A DNA stretch of 29,232 nucleotides from Hamiltosporidium magnivora (lineage: Eukaryota > Microsporidia > Dubosqiidae). The translations under genes were made by a program, and so were the position numbers. The stretch spans positions 1 through 29,232 of the forward strand of contig PITI01000043.1 in assembly GCA_004325065.1 (NCBI GenBank), given 5' to 3'. This document shows, in pieces, positions 21,386 through 29,232 of the stretch. The notes beneath the pieces were generated by a model, which searched no databases, was not told the DNA's origin, and saw only the letters and a program-made list of their open reading frames with translations. Numbering within the stretch: position 1 is the first letter of the stretch; every line of letters starts with the position of its first letter.

Positions 21386-24049
21386 CCCGGGTTGGTGGAA
21401 AACGGTTTTATACTACTCAAAATTAATATCTGAGTCAGTATAAAGCATACAAAATTCGATTGTATATCAGCCATAAATACTTTTATACAATTTTTTTGCT
21501 AAGCAACCAATAGATTTACAATAATATATTGTATATAACAAAATACCAAATTCAGTGGGAAAAAAAATTGAGAATTGTAAACTAGGAAAGCTTTTAAATT
21601 AAAAAGTCAAAGCACATTCAAATTATTATGAAACAGAGATAGATAATAGAGATAGCAATTTCTAAAGATAAGGTCTATGACATATTAAGCAAGAATAAAA
21701 CATTAGAGTAGACACACTCGCACAATGCTACATTATATGAAATTATTATATTAACAACTAGTTATAACTTGAAAGATCTTATTTCCCCAAACAAGAAACA
21801 ATATTTATACCGGTTTGCCGGTTTAAAAAAAGAGGAGTTAGTGAATCAAACAATGTACAAAGGAAAACAAATATATTCTTGATATTTTTAAAACAAATAC
21901 ATATCAAAGAAAAAATTACGAACAATAATACGTGTTATTTATCTATTCGGCTTCTTAATTCAATGTTGTATGAGTATCAGCTCCAATTAAGTATAAATTC
22001 ATTAGCAAAATAATTATGACAGAAACAATAAGTTTTTTGTTGATTTCTTTAATTAACAATAAAAATAATATATTTACGAGAATAGTGACTTATTTTGTCA
22101 TATTGGAAATAATAATATATTATTTGCCAAAAAGCTAAGTAATTGAAGGGAAAGATATTATTCCAGACAGTCAAAAATTAATTTAAAAACCATGTGCAAA
22201 TTTCTTCTGATAAGGCCATATTTCAAAAAATATGAATTCTTAGCGTCTTTATCATATTTCAAAACCAATGTGAATTTGGATATCAACCTAGCTGTAAATC
22301 AGTTTTTTAAATCAATCTTGAGAGATAATATTTGAAAGTTTAAACAAATTTCAGAATTAAAACAGATTAAATTATAAAATATCATATTCAGAACCTTTCC
22401 TTTATTTTGACAAAAAATTAAATTGCAAGATTTACTGGATTCAAATTATTTTATAAAGTCTTTTTATCAAATTTTTAAATATAAAAAAATTTAAAGGTTA
22501 AGAATATTCCGCAGGTGGTAAAAGTGCCATTCACAAACGTATTATTTAAATTAAAGCTTTTTTTATATGAAAGAAGACATATTATATCTCAAGATTTGTC
22601 CTAAAAATCCAAAACACGGGCCAAAATAGAACCAAGCATATATTAGAAAAAATCATGATTAATAATTACAGTCCTGTTTGCCTCTCAGTGTCAATTGTAA
22701 ACAGAATGAATGCCAGTGTATTCTGTCACGGATCCATGTTCGTACATTTTATTGGTCTATTACTCTTTTCAAAAAGCTGGTTTTAAAGAGGCAGCCATTT
22801 CAACACGCATAAGTTCTCTTTTTTTCCTGCCAAACTCTTACTTTTACATTAATTTTTCATGGTCGGATTTACACGCTAGGTCATTTTTTTGAGACAGTCT
22901 TGAATTTTTTTTTCATTTATTTCTTTCTATCCATTGCAATCCAGGATTATAGGGAATTTATCCATTGCAATTCTGATTATATTTTATTCCGACCAAGGTA
23001 AAACCCAAAACGATAATTTCCATATCAATTCCATATACTCATCGGCAAGCAGATAGTTTTTAATGTGGTTATCTTTCCTACGTCTATAATTTATTATGTA
23101 CAAATGGCAATCCAAAGCTTTATATTTCCATGCAAAAAAGGATTTCGAACTTAGAACAAATCATGAAATATAATTTGAATGCTTTATTTTATGAATGTAA
23201 CCACAATATATATAAATTAGCATATATACACGCCATAGGATAAAATCTTACCGATTCAAATTTAACATATTGTATTTTTTTAAAAATTGGCTAGGAGTTT
23301 ACAAAAAACTTTCAATACAAAAAGTTAATTCAAAATTAAATAATCTTTTGAATTAGAATATGAGTGACAAAAGATAATTTATCACAATAAGCAACTCACC
23401 TTAAATATAATAATTTTCTTGTATATAAAATATCAAATTAAATATCGAAAATTTAAAGCTTTTATTGAAATATAATTTTAAATCTAGAAAAGATTTCATC
23501 TAAAGTACATTTCTATGCAATAATACCATTAATAGTATAGGAAATATAAATTTATGATTAGGTGTATGCGATAGAAAGGCTAAGATATAGCCCTGAAGCA
23601 AATTAAACAAAAGATGAAACTTTAAGGAACATCAAAGAATAAAGAATTCTAATGCGCTATAAGTTAAATAGATTGTTTTTATAGTTAAATTCTCCACTTT
23701 TTCGGTTAGAAGGTAGAAATATTAGAAAGCTGAAAAAAAGCTAAAGAATATGGAAACGAACAAACAAATAGTAAAAATTAAACTTCATAGGAATTATATT
23801 TGGTAAAGGTTATACCATTTAAGTCTTAAGAATTTGTTTTAATTAATTCGAAGTATTTAAGTTGGAATTATTCTTGGTTTATATTTTTTTAGATTCTTTT
23901 TATATAAAATAATTTGACTTGTGTAGTTTTGAAAATACCAAGTACTACCCCTTGTATATTTCTATTAAATATAAACATATATTTGAAAAAAATGAAAACT
24001 TCATTAAAAGTTATATAATGCAAAAAATGAGTTTGTGTGTGTTAGTGAT
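21386..24049. other. Gene-poor AT-rich stretch
   Basis: About 2.7 kb with no supportable gene. A somewhat GC-richer patch at 22680-22890 has a 60-codon frame without motifs. ACCGGTTTGCCGGT near 21810-21823 is a short palindrome. Confidence 0.4.
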
Positions 24050-24690
24050 TCATTCAGAGGGCTAAAGAAAGGTAATATTAGGTTAGCTCATGAAGCTGTA
24101 TTCTGCAATATCCAGGATAGAAGTGGATTACGGCGAGCAGAAGCTATGCACCAACACAGTAATAAGTCGGGATAAACAGTAGACTTTTTAGCTACTCAAT
24201 GTGAAAAAATGCTCCTATATAATCACACCAGACGACACGATGAAGTGGTTAGATACCCACACATTCTTTTCTTATTTATATAGATTTATTTAATAAAAAC
24301 GAATTAGGTGTCACTCAGTTCAATAAATTTTGAAAACGAGTATGCCGAGATAAGAGTGAACACCATAATAAAAACCCATGTTAACATTCGGAATAACAAA
24401 CTTTATATATTTATTTTAAATAAGATAAAAATAGCAAAACACACATTTAAGTATAAATTACTTCTAAAAATCTACTTCAAAATTTTAAACTGAAAAACCG
24501 AGGAAGTATGACCCATGTTTAGTCGATGAGTTGGGTATAGATTTAAAGTTTTGTGATAATCTCTCTTGTGATCAAATGGAATGGTATTGTGATTAAAACC
24601 ATAAAATATATCTTTAAATACTTCAAATACTCATCAAGGTAGATGCCTACATTCAGCCGATAATGATCAAAAATCAGTTGAAGTAATTTA
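24050..24690 (+). pseudogene. 3' part of an R4/Dong-like non-LTR retrotransposon ORF, decayed
   Basis: Successive frames recover the C-terminal section of a LINE of the restriction-like-endonuclease class. From 24059: GLKKGNIRLAHEAVFCNIQD, then RSGLRRAEAMHQH; after a TAA (24173), TVDFLATQCEKMLLYNHTRR and HDEVVRYPH. Then 24308-24493: EYAEIRVNTIIKTHVNI, NNKLYIFILNKIK, matching the RVDTxIKTDxKI...NNKPDIFxxDK nuclease region, with the Pro-Asp of the PD-(D/E)XK core now Leu-Tyr. Finally, near 24620-24680: KVDAYIQPIMIKNQLK, matching the VEAYIQSIVLKKTLE tail. The His-rich segment before RRHDEVV corresponds to the Cys/His finger of these proteins with most Cys lost. The reverse transcriptase part is not found upstream, so the copy is 5' truncated or decayed. 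Family assignment is from remembered motifs. Confidence 0.7.
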
Positions 24691-25178
24691 CTTTGATCGA
24701 TGAAGAAACCTCGGTCGGATTTAAAAACTGAAAAGTGTTGGAACCGAGTATACATTTGTGTTATTAAGCAGCCTAAGTGTACGAGAAACCAATACTCATT
24801 TAAACTAGGCTGGTTAGAAGGAAGATGGCGTTAAACGTGTAAGAACAAACAACATCGGGCCCTTTATTGAAGCTGCAGGAACCGAAGATAAAGATAAGCG
24901 AAATGGCGATTAGAAGTTGAATTGTAGAGACTAAGTGTATCCATTAAATAGTAAAAAATACCTTTAGCTCGGAATTTAAATAAAAAATAATGCTACAATC
25001 CCTATCTAAGATTTTCCATTAAATGTAAAACCATTTTACCCTATATTCTCAATAAACCATTACAAATACACCCATCCATATTTCTAGTTAAAAATAAAAA
25101 AAATATAAAACATTTTAACTTCCTAAACTTATTTAAATTTTTATCTTGCATTACATCATAAATGGCAAAAACTTTGAA
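24691..25178. other. Spacer between the LINE relic and the Ase1-like gene
   Basis: No gene is recognised. It holds the presumed promoter of the Ase1-like gene; the last 100 bases are strongly A/T-rich. Confidence 0.4.
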
Positions 25179-25181
25179 CCC
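25179..25181 (+). promoter_or_regulatory. CCC start-region motif of the Ase1-like gene
   Basis: CCC touches the ATG at 25182 (GAACCCATG). It supports that ATG over the upstream in-frame TTG at 25146. Confidence 0.5.
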
Positions 25182-27011
25182 ATGATTACTAATGAGTCAT
25201 CTACACATTACAAGACCTTTAAAGCAAAATTACTAACATTGAATGGTATCTTATCAAAAATATTACCATTAGATGTTTTAAATATGCATCCTTTCGACTA
25301 TTTCACTGAATATACATTAAATATTTCGGACATTTTGGATTCTCTGATTATTAAAGCACAAAATGATTTAAAAAAATACGAAACACAAAATTTAGAATTA
25401 AAAGAGGAAATAAATGAAATGAAAAAATATTTAGAAAAGGGAAATTTAAATGAATGTAGTAGTTCTATTGAGAGTAAAGAAGAATCAGAAAATATTTTTA
25501 TTGCACAGGCATTTCTACAAAATGAAAAACAATCTTTATCTTTTGAGGTAGAAAAAGTGAAAAAAGAAATAAATTTCTTACTTGAAAGCGTAATTTCATT
25601 AGAAACAGAATTGGGACGGCAGCCACATTTTAGGGATTTTGAATTAACAGTTACCGAAAATATTTTTCTGACTAAAGATTTGTATTTAGAAAATAATTTT
25701 TCTTTTAAAGAAATAAAAATTTATGATTGTAAAAATTTATATGAAAGAAAGGAAATTATAAAAATGAAAGAAAATTATAGTAATAAAAGTAATATTAATA
25801 ATAAAGAAATAAATACATTTGAAATAATAAAAAATATTAATGAGAATAATAAGGAAACACCTGTTTATACCTTTCCCATTAAGCCTTCACTTTCAACAAT
25901 AAGATTTCTTAAAGACAGAATTGAAATTTTAAAAGACGAAAAAACAAGAAGAGAAAAAAATAAATATTTTTTAATTAAAGAAATACAAAAATATTTGTAT
26001 ATTTTGAATTGTAAACCAGAAGAAATAAACAATGAAGGCAAGAATACAGCTAATAAAGAATCAGATATTTCATTGTATAATAATGAAAATAATTCTGAGC
26101 AAAATAATACGTTTGAAAAAACCAGTGACACAAATATTTATAACTCAGGTAAAAATTTTACTTCCGAAAAATATTCTACCGACAAAAGCAGCGACAAAAA
26201 TATTTGTAACTCAGATAGAAATAATATCCTAGAAAATAATTTAAGTGCTTCGAATTTTATTGCTTTAAATGATTTATGTTTTGAAAAAAATGATTTATTT
26301 TCTAAAAATATTTCTTTCTTAGAAAAATTAAAATATATTTTAGAAATAGAAATTGAAAATAGAAAAATTCTTATAAATAAAATTACAGAAGAAATTGAAC
26401 ACATACATGATAATTTAGAAGGGGTTTCTTACAAAAAAAAAGAAATTTTTAATTTAGAATGCATAAATATTAACTATATTATGCAGATATCAGAATATCT
26501 AGATTTTTTAAAAAATGAACAATCTAGACTATTTAATCTTGTGTTTGATAAAATAAACAATGAATTGATAGAAGTATGGAATATATTTGGAATAAAAGAA
26601 AGAAAAATAGATAGAACCATCGAAGGATTAGAATTTATGAAAAAAGAATTAAAAAATTTGAATACAAAAAAAGAATCGTTTGTTAAAGTTTTAGATTTGA
26701 TAAATAAACGAAAAAACTTTGTAGAAAAAATGTTAACCTTTGAAAAAGTAGCCAGCGATCCAAAAAGACTTTTTAAAAGCAGTTTCCAACTTCTTAATGA
26801 AGAAAAATTTAGAAAAAGTGCGGTTCCAAATTTACTTAAAATTGAAGAAGAACTTAAAAGAGAATTAGAAGCCTTTGAATCTAAATATGGAATATATGTT
26901 TATAACGGAAAAAATTATAAGAATTCACTTGAACAAGAAATAACAGACAGAATAATTAATAAATCTGTATTTATTAATAATAAATGTGATACTCCAAGAA
27001 AAACCAGATAA
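25182..27011 (+). CDS. Ase1/PRC1/MAP65-family microtubule-bundling protein
   Basis: A 609-residue coiled-coil protein. The C-terminal part matches the spectrin-like microtubule-binding domain of PRC1/Ase1: ELIEVWNIF (461-469), then FEKVASDPKRLF (520-531), LLNEEKFRK and PNLLKIEEELKRELEAFESK. The ASDPxR...LLxEExxR...LPKxExEL pattern is diagnostic. Upstream, FLKDRIEILKDEKTRRE (about 242-258) and LEKLKYILEIEIENRKIL align with the rod. Family members cross-link antiparallel microtubules at the spindle midzone. A low-complexity insert rich in Asn, Ser and Lys (about 283-356), with near-repeats SDTNIYNSGKN and SDKNICNSDRN, splits the rod. I start at ATG 25182, because an in-frame extension to 25146 would need a TTG start and the CCC motif abuts this ATG. 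No disruption. Confidence 0.85.
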   Translation: MITNESSTHYKTFKAKLLTLNGILSKILPLDVLNMHPFDYFTEYTLNISDILDSLIIKAQNDLKKYETQNLELKEEINEMKKYLEKGNLNECSSSIESKEESENIFIAQAFLQNEKQSLSFEVEKVKKEINFLLESVISLETELGRQPHFRDFELTVTENIFLTKDLYLENNFSFKEIKIYDCKNLYERKEIIKMKENYSNKSNINNKEINTFEIIKNINENNKETPVYTFPIKPSLSTIRFLKDRIEILKDEKTRREKNKYFLIKEIQKYLYILNCKPEEINNEGKNTANKESDISLYNNENNSEQNNTFEKTSDTNIYNSGKNFTSEKYSTDKSSDKNICNSDRNNILENNLSASNFIALNDLCFEKNDLFSKNISFLEKLKYILEIEIENRKILINKITEEIEHIHDNLEGVSYKKKEIFNLECININYIMQISEYLDFLKNEQSRLFNLVFDKINNELIEVWNIFGIKERKIDRTIEGLEFMKKELKNLNTKKESFVKVLDLINKRKNFVEKMLTFEKVASDPKRLFKSSFQLLNEEKFRKSAVPNLLKIEEELKRELEAFESKYGIYVYNGKNYKNSLEQEITDRIINKSVFINNKCDTPRKTR

Positions 27012-27021
27012 ATGTAAAATC

Positions 27022-27195
27022 AAATTTAATTTCTAATAAATAAAAGTAAATTCTTAATTATTTATTAATTTCTAGATTTAAATTTAATTTCTAATAAATA
27101 AAAGTAAATTCTTAATTATTTATTAATTTCTAGATTTAAATTTAATTTCTAATAAATAAAAGTAAATTCTTAATTATTTATTAATTTCTAGATTT
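27022..27195. repeat. Three 58-bp tandem repeats
   Basis: Three head-to-tail copies begin at 27022, 27080 and 27138 and look identical. Each begins AAATTTAATTTCTAATAAAT and ends near TTTCTAGATTT. They start ten bases after the Ase1-like stop codon, so they would lie in its 3' untranslated region. Confidence 0.9.
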
Positions 27196-27239
27196 AATTT
27201 TTTTTTAGTTTTACATTACTATAATTAACACCTTTATAG

Positions 27240-27508
27240 TCAATAAATTGCTACCAAGAACTCTTAGTAAATAGTTGTTACTAACACTCTCACTACTACT
27301 CTATAATTAACACATCCTTCAATTACTACTCTATAATTAACACCCCCTATATTACAGCTCTATAATTAACACCCCTTATATTACTACTCTGTAATTAACA
27401 CCTCTTATTAATACTCTATAATTAACACCCCTTATATTACTACTCTATAATTAACACCTCTTATTAATACACACAGTTATTAACACCTTTACTACTAGTA
27501 CCATATAT
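27240..27508. repeat. Minisatellite of about 28-32 bp units with core CTATAATTAACACC
   Basis: At least seven degenerate copies of ACTACTCTATAATTAACACC followed by CCTTATATT or CTCTTATTAAT. The array abuts the stop codon of the minus-strand gene at 27509. On that strand each unit reads GGTGTTAATTATAGAGTAGT. The gene's own final codons and stop (AAGGGGTGTTAA) have the same sequence as the unit, so the array seems to have grown out of, or into, the gene's 3' end. Confidence 0.8.
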
Positions 27509-28885
27509 TTAACACCCCTTTACTATACCATTATACTTAACACTCTTTACCAATCTACCACTACTCTCCTTATTAAGACCTTCTATTTTCTTAATCCGTA
27601 TAATAACAAAATTATCCCTTAAATTATTTTTATAATCCACATAATCCATTAATGTCTTATTATCACTTAAAAAAGAATAAAAATACGGATTAAAACACGA
27701 AAATACAAACACAGTTTTCATTTCAAATAATTTTTTAAAATTTATAAATTTATCATAAATTGATACACAAATCAAAATTCCTAAAATATTTTCTTTCTTT
27801 CTGTTGAAATCTGCCTTTTTTTTAAATATTTGATAAATTAATTTTTTATTCAACAATTTTTTTAACTCAAAAACATCTTTTTCCTCATTTTTGTAAGTAT
27901 CTGTATTATCTGTAGATTTGTGTGTATTGTAAATATTTTCATTGTGCTTTTTATCCTTACCATACACCTCTCTATCCTTACTATTCTCTTCTATATTCTT
28001 ATTATACTCTTTACTATTATTAGTATTTCTAATATCCTTACGATTCTCGTCTCTATCCTTACCATTCTCTTTAATATCCTTCATATTCTCTTCTATATCC
28101 TTACCATACACCTCTCTATCCTTATTCTCTTCTATATTCTTATTATACTCTTTACTATCCTTACCATACACCTCTCTATCCTTATTCTCTTCTATATCCT
28201 TACCATACACCTCTCTATCCTTACCATTCTCTTTAATATCCTTATTCTCTTTACTCCCCAAAAGAAGATCTGATAGTGAAATTCTAAAAAGATTATAAAA
28301 ATTATTTTTTAAATAAAAATATGTTTTAAATTCAGGTATCGAAAAATTAAGATTAGAATTATAAAGAAATAGAACATCTTCTATATTTAAAGGGTATAAG
28401 AAATGTCTATAAAAATTGTAGGATCTATTTTTTGGATAAAAATTTTTATTTATTAAAATATTTAGGGGTACAATCAGTATATCAGTATTATGTGTAGTAT
28501 TATGTGTAGTATTATGTGTAATAGTATCTATATTACAATTATTATGTGTAATAGTATCTATATTACAATTATAATGTGCAGTATTATGTGTAACAGTATC
28601 TATATTACAATTATTATGTGTAACAGTATCTATATTACAATTATTATGTGTAGTATTATGTGTAATAGTATCTATATTACAATTATTATGTGTAACAGTA
28701 TCTATATTACAATTATTATGTGGATTTAAATTATTATCAAAATATTTATTCTTATCTTCTTCTAAATTATTCAAAATATCTGTGCTCGTTTTGTGTCTAA
28801 ATGGTATTTGGTTTTCTAAAATATAAAAATGTGTTTCTTTTTGAATGTAATTTTCGTTTATAAATTTATTTATATTTTGTAACAT
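27509..28885 (-). CDS. Unrecognised 458-aa protein with two in-frame repeat tracts
   Basis: I do not recognise the family. Non-repetitive parts are residues 1-55, about 134-212 (DILIVPLNILINKNFYPKNR and onward, rich in Phe, Tyr and Leu) and about 335-458 (including ENILGILICVSIYDKFINFK, FVFSCFNPYFYSF and a basic end). Between them lie two expansions: residues 56-127, three 24-residue units built from six HNNCNIDT[VI]T motifs; and about 213-325, with four KDREVYGKD copies plus KEYNKNIEEN variants. No signal peptide is seen. The ATG is preceded by CCCCG (GGGG on the plus strand at 28890-28893). The gene is tail-to-tail with the Ase1-like gene and head-to-head with the next gene. The intact frame through both tracts and the CCCC motif support a real gene. 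Confidence 0.75.
   Translation of the reverse strand: MLQNINKFINENYIQKETHFYILENQIPFRHKTSTDILNNLEEDKNKYFDNNLNPHNNCNIDTVTHNNCNIDTITHNTTHNNCNIDTVTHNNCNIDTVTHNTAHYNCNIDTITHNNCNIDTITHNTTHNTTHNTDILIVPLNILINKNFYPKNRSYNFYRHFLYPLNIEDVLFLYNSNLNFSIPEFKTYFYLKNNFYNLFRISLSDLLLGSKENKDIKENGKDREVYGKDIEENKDREVYGKDSKEYNKNIEENKDREVYGKDIEENMKDIKENGKDRDENRKDIRNTNNSKEYNKNIEENSKDREVYGKDKKHNENIYNTHKSTDNTDTYKNEEKDVFELKKLLNKKLIYQIFKKKADFNRKKENILGILICVSIYDKFINFKKLFEMKTVFVFSCFNPYFYSFLSDNKTLMDYVDYKNNLRDNFVIIRIKKIEGLNKESSGRLVKSVKYNGIVKGC
27945..28255 (-). repeat. Coding repeats (KDREVYGKD / KEYNKNIEEN)
   Basis: Degenerate repeats, seen on the plus strand as CTTACCATACACCTCTCTAT alternating with CTTATTCTCTTCTATAT. They are in frame within the 27509-28885 gene and encode a highly charged, probably disordered tract. 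The long plus-strand open frames here are shadows of this tract. Confidence 0.8.
28490..28725 (-). repeat. Coding repeats (HNNCNIDT), three 72-bp higher-order units
   Basis: The plus strand shows ATTATGTGTAATAGTATCTA followed by TATTACAATT repeated six times with ATTATGTGTAGT spacers, arranged as three 72-base units. On the minus strand it encodes residues 56-127 of the unrecognised protein plus a short HNTTHNT tail. Confidence 0.85.
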
Positions 28886-28889
28886 AAAC

Positions 28890-28893
28890 GGGG
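28890..28893 (-). promoter_or_regulatory. CCCC start-region motif of the 27.5-28.9 kb gene
   Basis: Minus strand ACCCCGTTTATG puts CCCC four bases from the ATG. The 89-base space to the divergent ATG at 28975 must hold promoters for both genes; TTTATAAG lies on the plus-strand side. Confidence 0.45.
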
Positions 28894-28974
28894 TATTTTT
28901 TATAAATAAATAGCGGTATTTGAAAAATATAAAAAGATAAATTAAATTAATCTCTTTATAAGAATTACAGATAT

Positions 28975-29232
28975 ATGGGTAGAAAGAAAAATGTTAGCAG
29001 CGAAATATCGAATAATACCAAAATAAAGGCTGCAAACGACGCTGATGAGGTGAAAAAGAGTGATAGTGAGATACAAAAATGTAAGCTACACCCACCGGCG
29101 ATTCCCCTACCTTCCTCCTCCTACACAACAATAACACCTCCACCACCAAGCCAAACATGCAGTAAAATGCAAAATAGTGGGCTTGACACCTTACCTTCGC
29201 CTAATGCACCAGTTCCCTCTTCGGTTGAAGTC
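28975..29232 (+). CDS. Unrecognised protein, N-terminal part (runs off the window)
   Basis: From ATG 28975 the frame is open for 86 codons to the last base with no stop, so the gene continues beyond the window. The start MGRKKNVSSEISNNTKIK is basic, followed by a Pro/Ser/Thr-rich region (HPPAIPLPSSSY, TPPPPSQTC, LPSPNAPVPSS) that is probably disordered. Base composition is much less AT-rich than elsewhere, with CCC, CTC and GCG codons in use. It is divergent from the 27.5-28.9 kb gene with 89 bases between the start codons. The following ATG-proximal sequence lacks a CCC motif. Nothing in the visible part identifies the product. Confidence 0.55.
   Translation, partial: MGRKKNVSSEISNNTKIKAANDADEVKKSDSEIQKCKLHPPAIPLPSSSYTTITPPPPSQTCSKMQNSGLDTLPSPNAPVPSSVEV

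Noticed and set aside
22680..22892. Possible third copy of the dispersed repeat
   Set aside because: Only a short TGGTTTTAAAGAG match is shared with the two real copies; the rest does not align.
25146..25181. N-terminal extension of the Ase1-like protein from a TTG codon
   Set aside because: TTG starts are rare in eukaryotes, and CCC directly before ATG 25182 fits the start signal used by the other genes.
25865..26404. Minus-strand and alternative plus-strand frames within the Ase1-like gene
   Set aside because: Shadows in low-complexity AT-rich coding DNA; the main frame carries the conserved motifs.
27920..28729. Plus-strand frames rich in Leu/Ile/Ser or made of MCSIMCNSIYITII repeats
   Set aside because: Antisense readings of the in-frame repeats of the minus-strand gene; a repeat whose period is a multiple of three stays open in several frames by default.
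1..29232. tRNA genes, CRISPR arrays and bacterial-type operons
   Set aside because: No cloverleaf with a clear T-loop and acceptor pairing was recognised by eye, no regularly spaced repeat-spacer array exists, and all called genes are eukaryotic. A tRNAscan-SE run would settle the tRNA question.

Overview
This looks like a stretch of a eukaryotic, very AT-rich genome, most likely a microsporidian with an enlarged, transposon-bearing genome. This assignment is inferred, not searched. The housekeeping genes are intronless and short. The release factor lacks a domain insert present in animals and yeast. Most intact genes carry a CCC/CCCC (or GGG on the other strand) motif within about 12 bases of the ATG, a known microsporidian start-region signal. 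Large-genome genera such as Hamiltosporidium or Edhazardia would fit, but I cannot name the species.

Layout. 1-1.6 kb: AT-rich DNA with a dispersed-repeat copy (567-790) and a 90-bp tandem duplication. 1.6-2.7 kb (-): DRG1/Rbg1-type translational GTPase. 3.65-4.8 kb (+): eRF1, the translation termination factor, divergent from DRG1. 5.58-6.09 kb: a GC-rich, structured, non-coding block. 6.37-7.43 kb: an almost complete but dead Merlin-type DNA transposon with recognisable ends and a perfect 9-bp target duplication. 7.4-16.8 kb: gene-poor DNA with one plausible small ORF (8838-9128) and several doubtful relics. 16.8-20.2 kb (+): the remains of a large secreted Asn/Lys/Ser-rich protein gene, open for about 1,100 codons but broken at eight or more places. 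21.16-21.39 kb: second copy of the dispersed repeat. 24.05-24.69 kb (+): 3' part of a decayed R4/Dong-like non-LTR retrotransposon. 25.18-27.01 kb (+): an Ase1/PRC1/MAP65 spindle-midzone microtubule bundler. 27.0-27.5 kb: two different tandem-repeat arrays. 27.5-28.9 kb (-): an unrecognised protein interrupted by two in-frame repeat tracts. 28.975 kb to the end (+): 5' part of an unrecognised gene that leaves the window.

The genes do not form a pathway. DRG1 and eRF1 both act on translating ribosomes and face away from each other across about 950 bases, but shared regulation cannot be claimed from this. The most notable content is the accessory DNA: the Merlin copy with TIRs and TSD, the large decayed secreted protein, the retroelement relics, and the repeat expansions in and next to the 27.5-28.9 kb gene.
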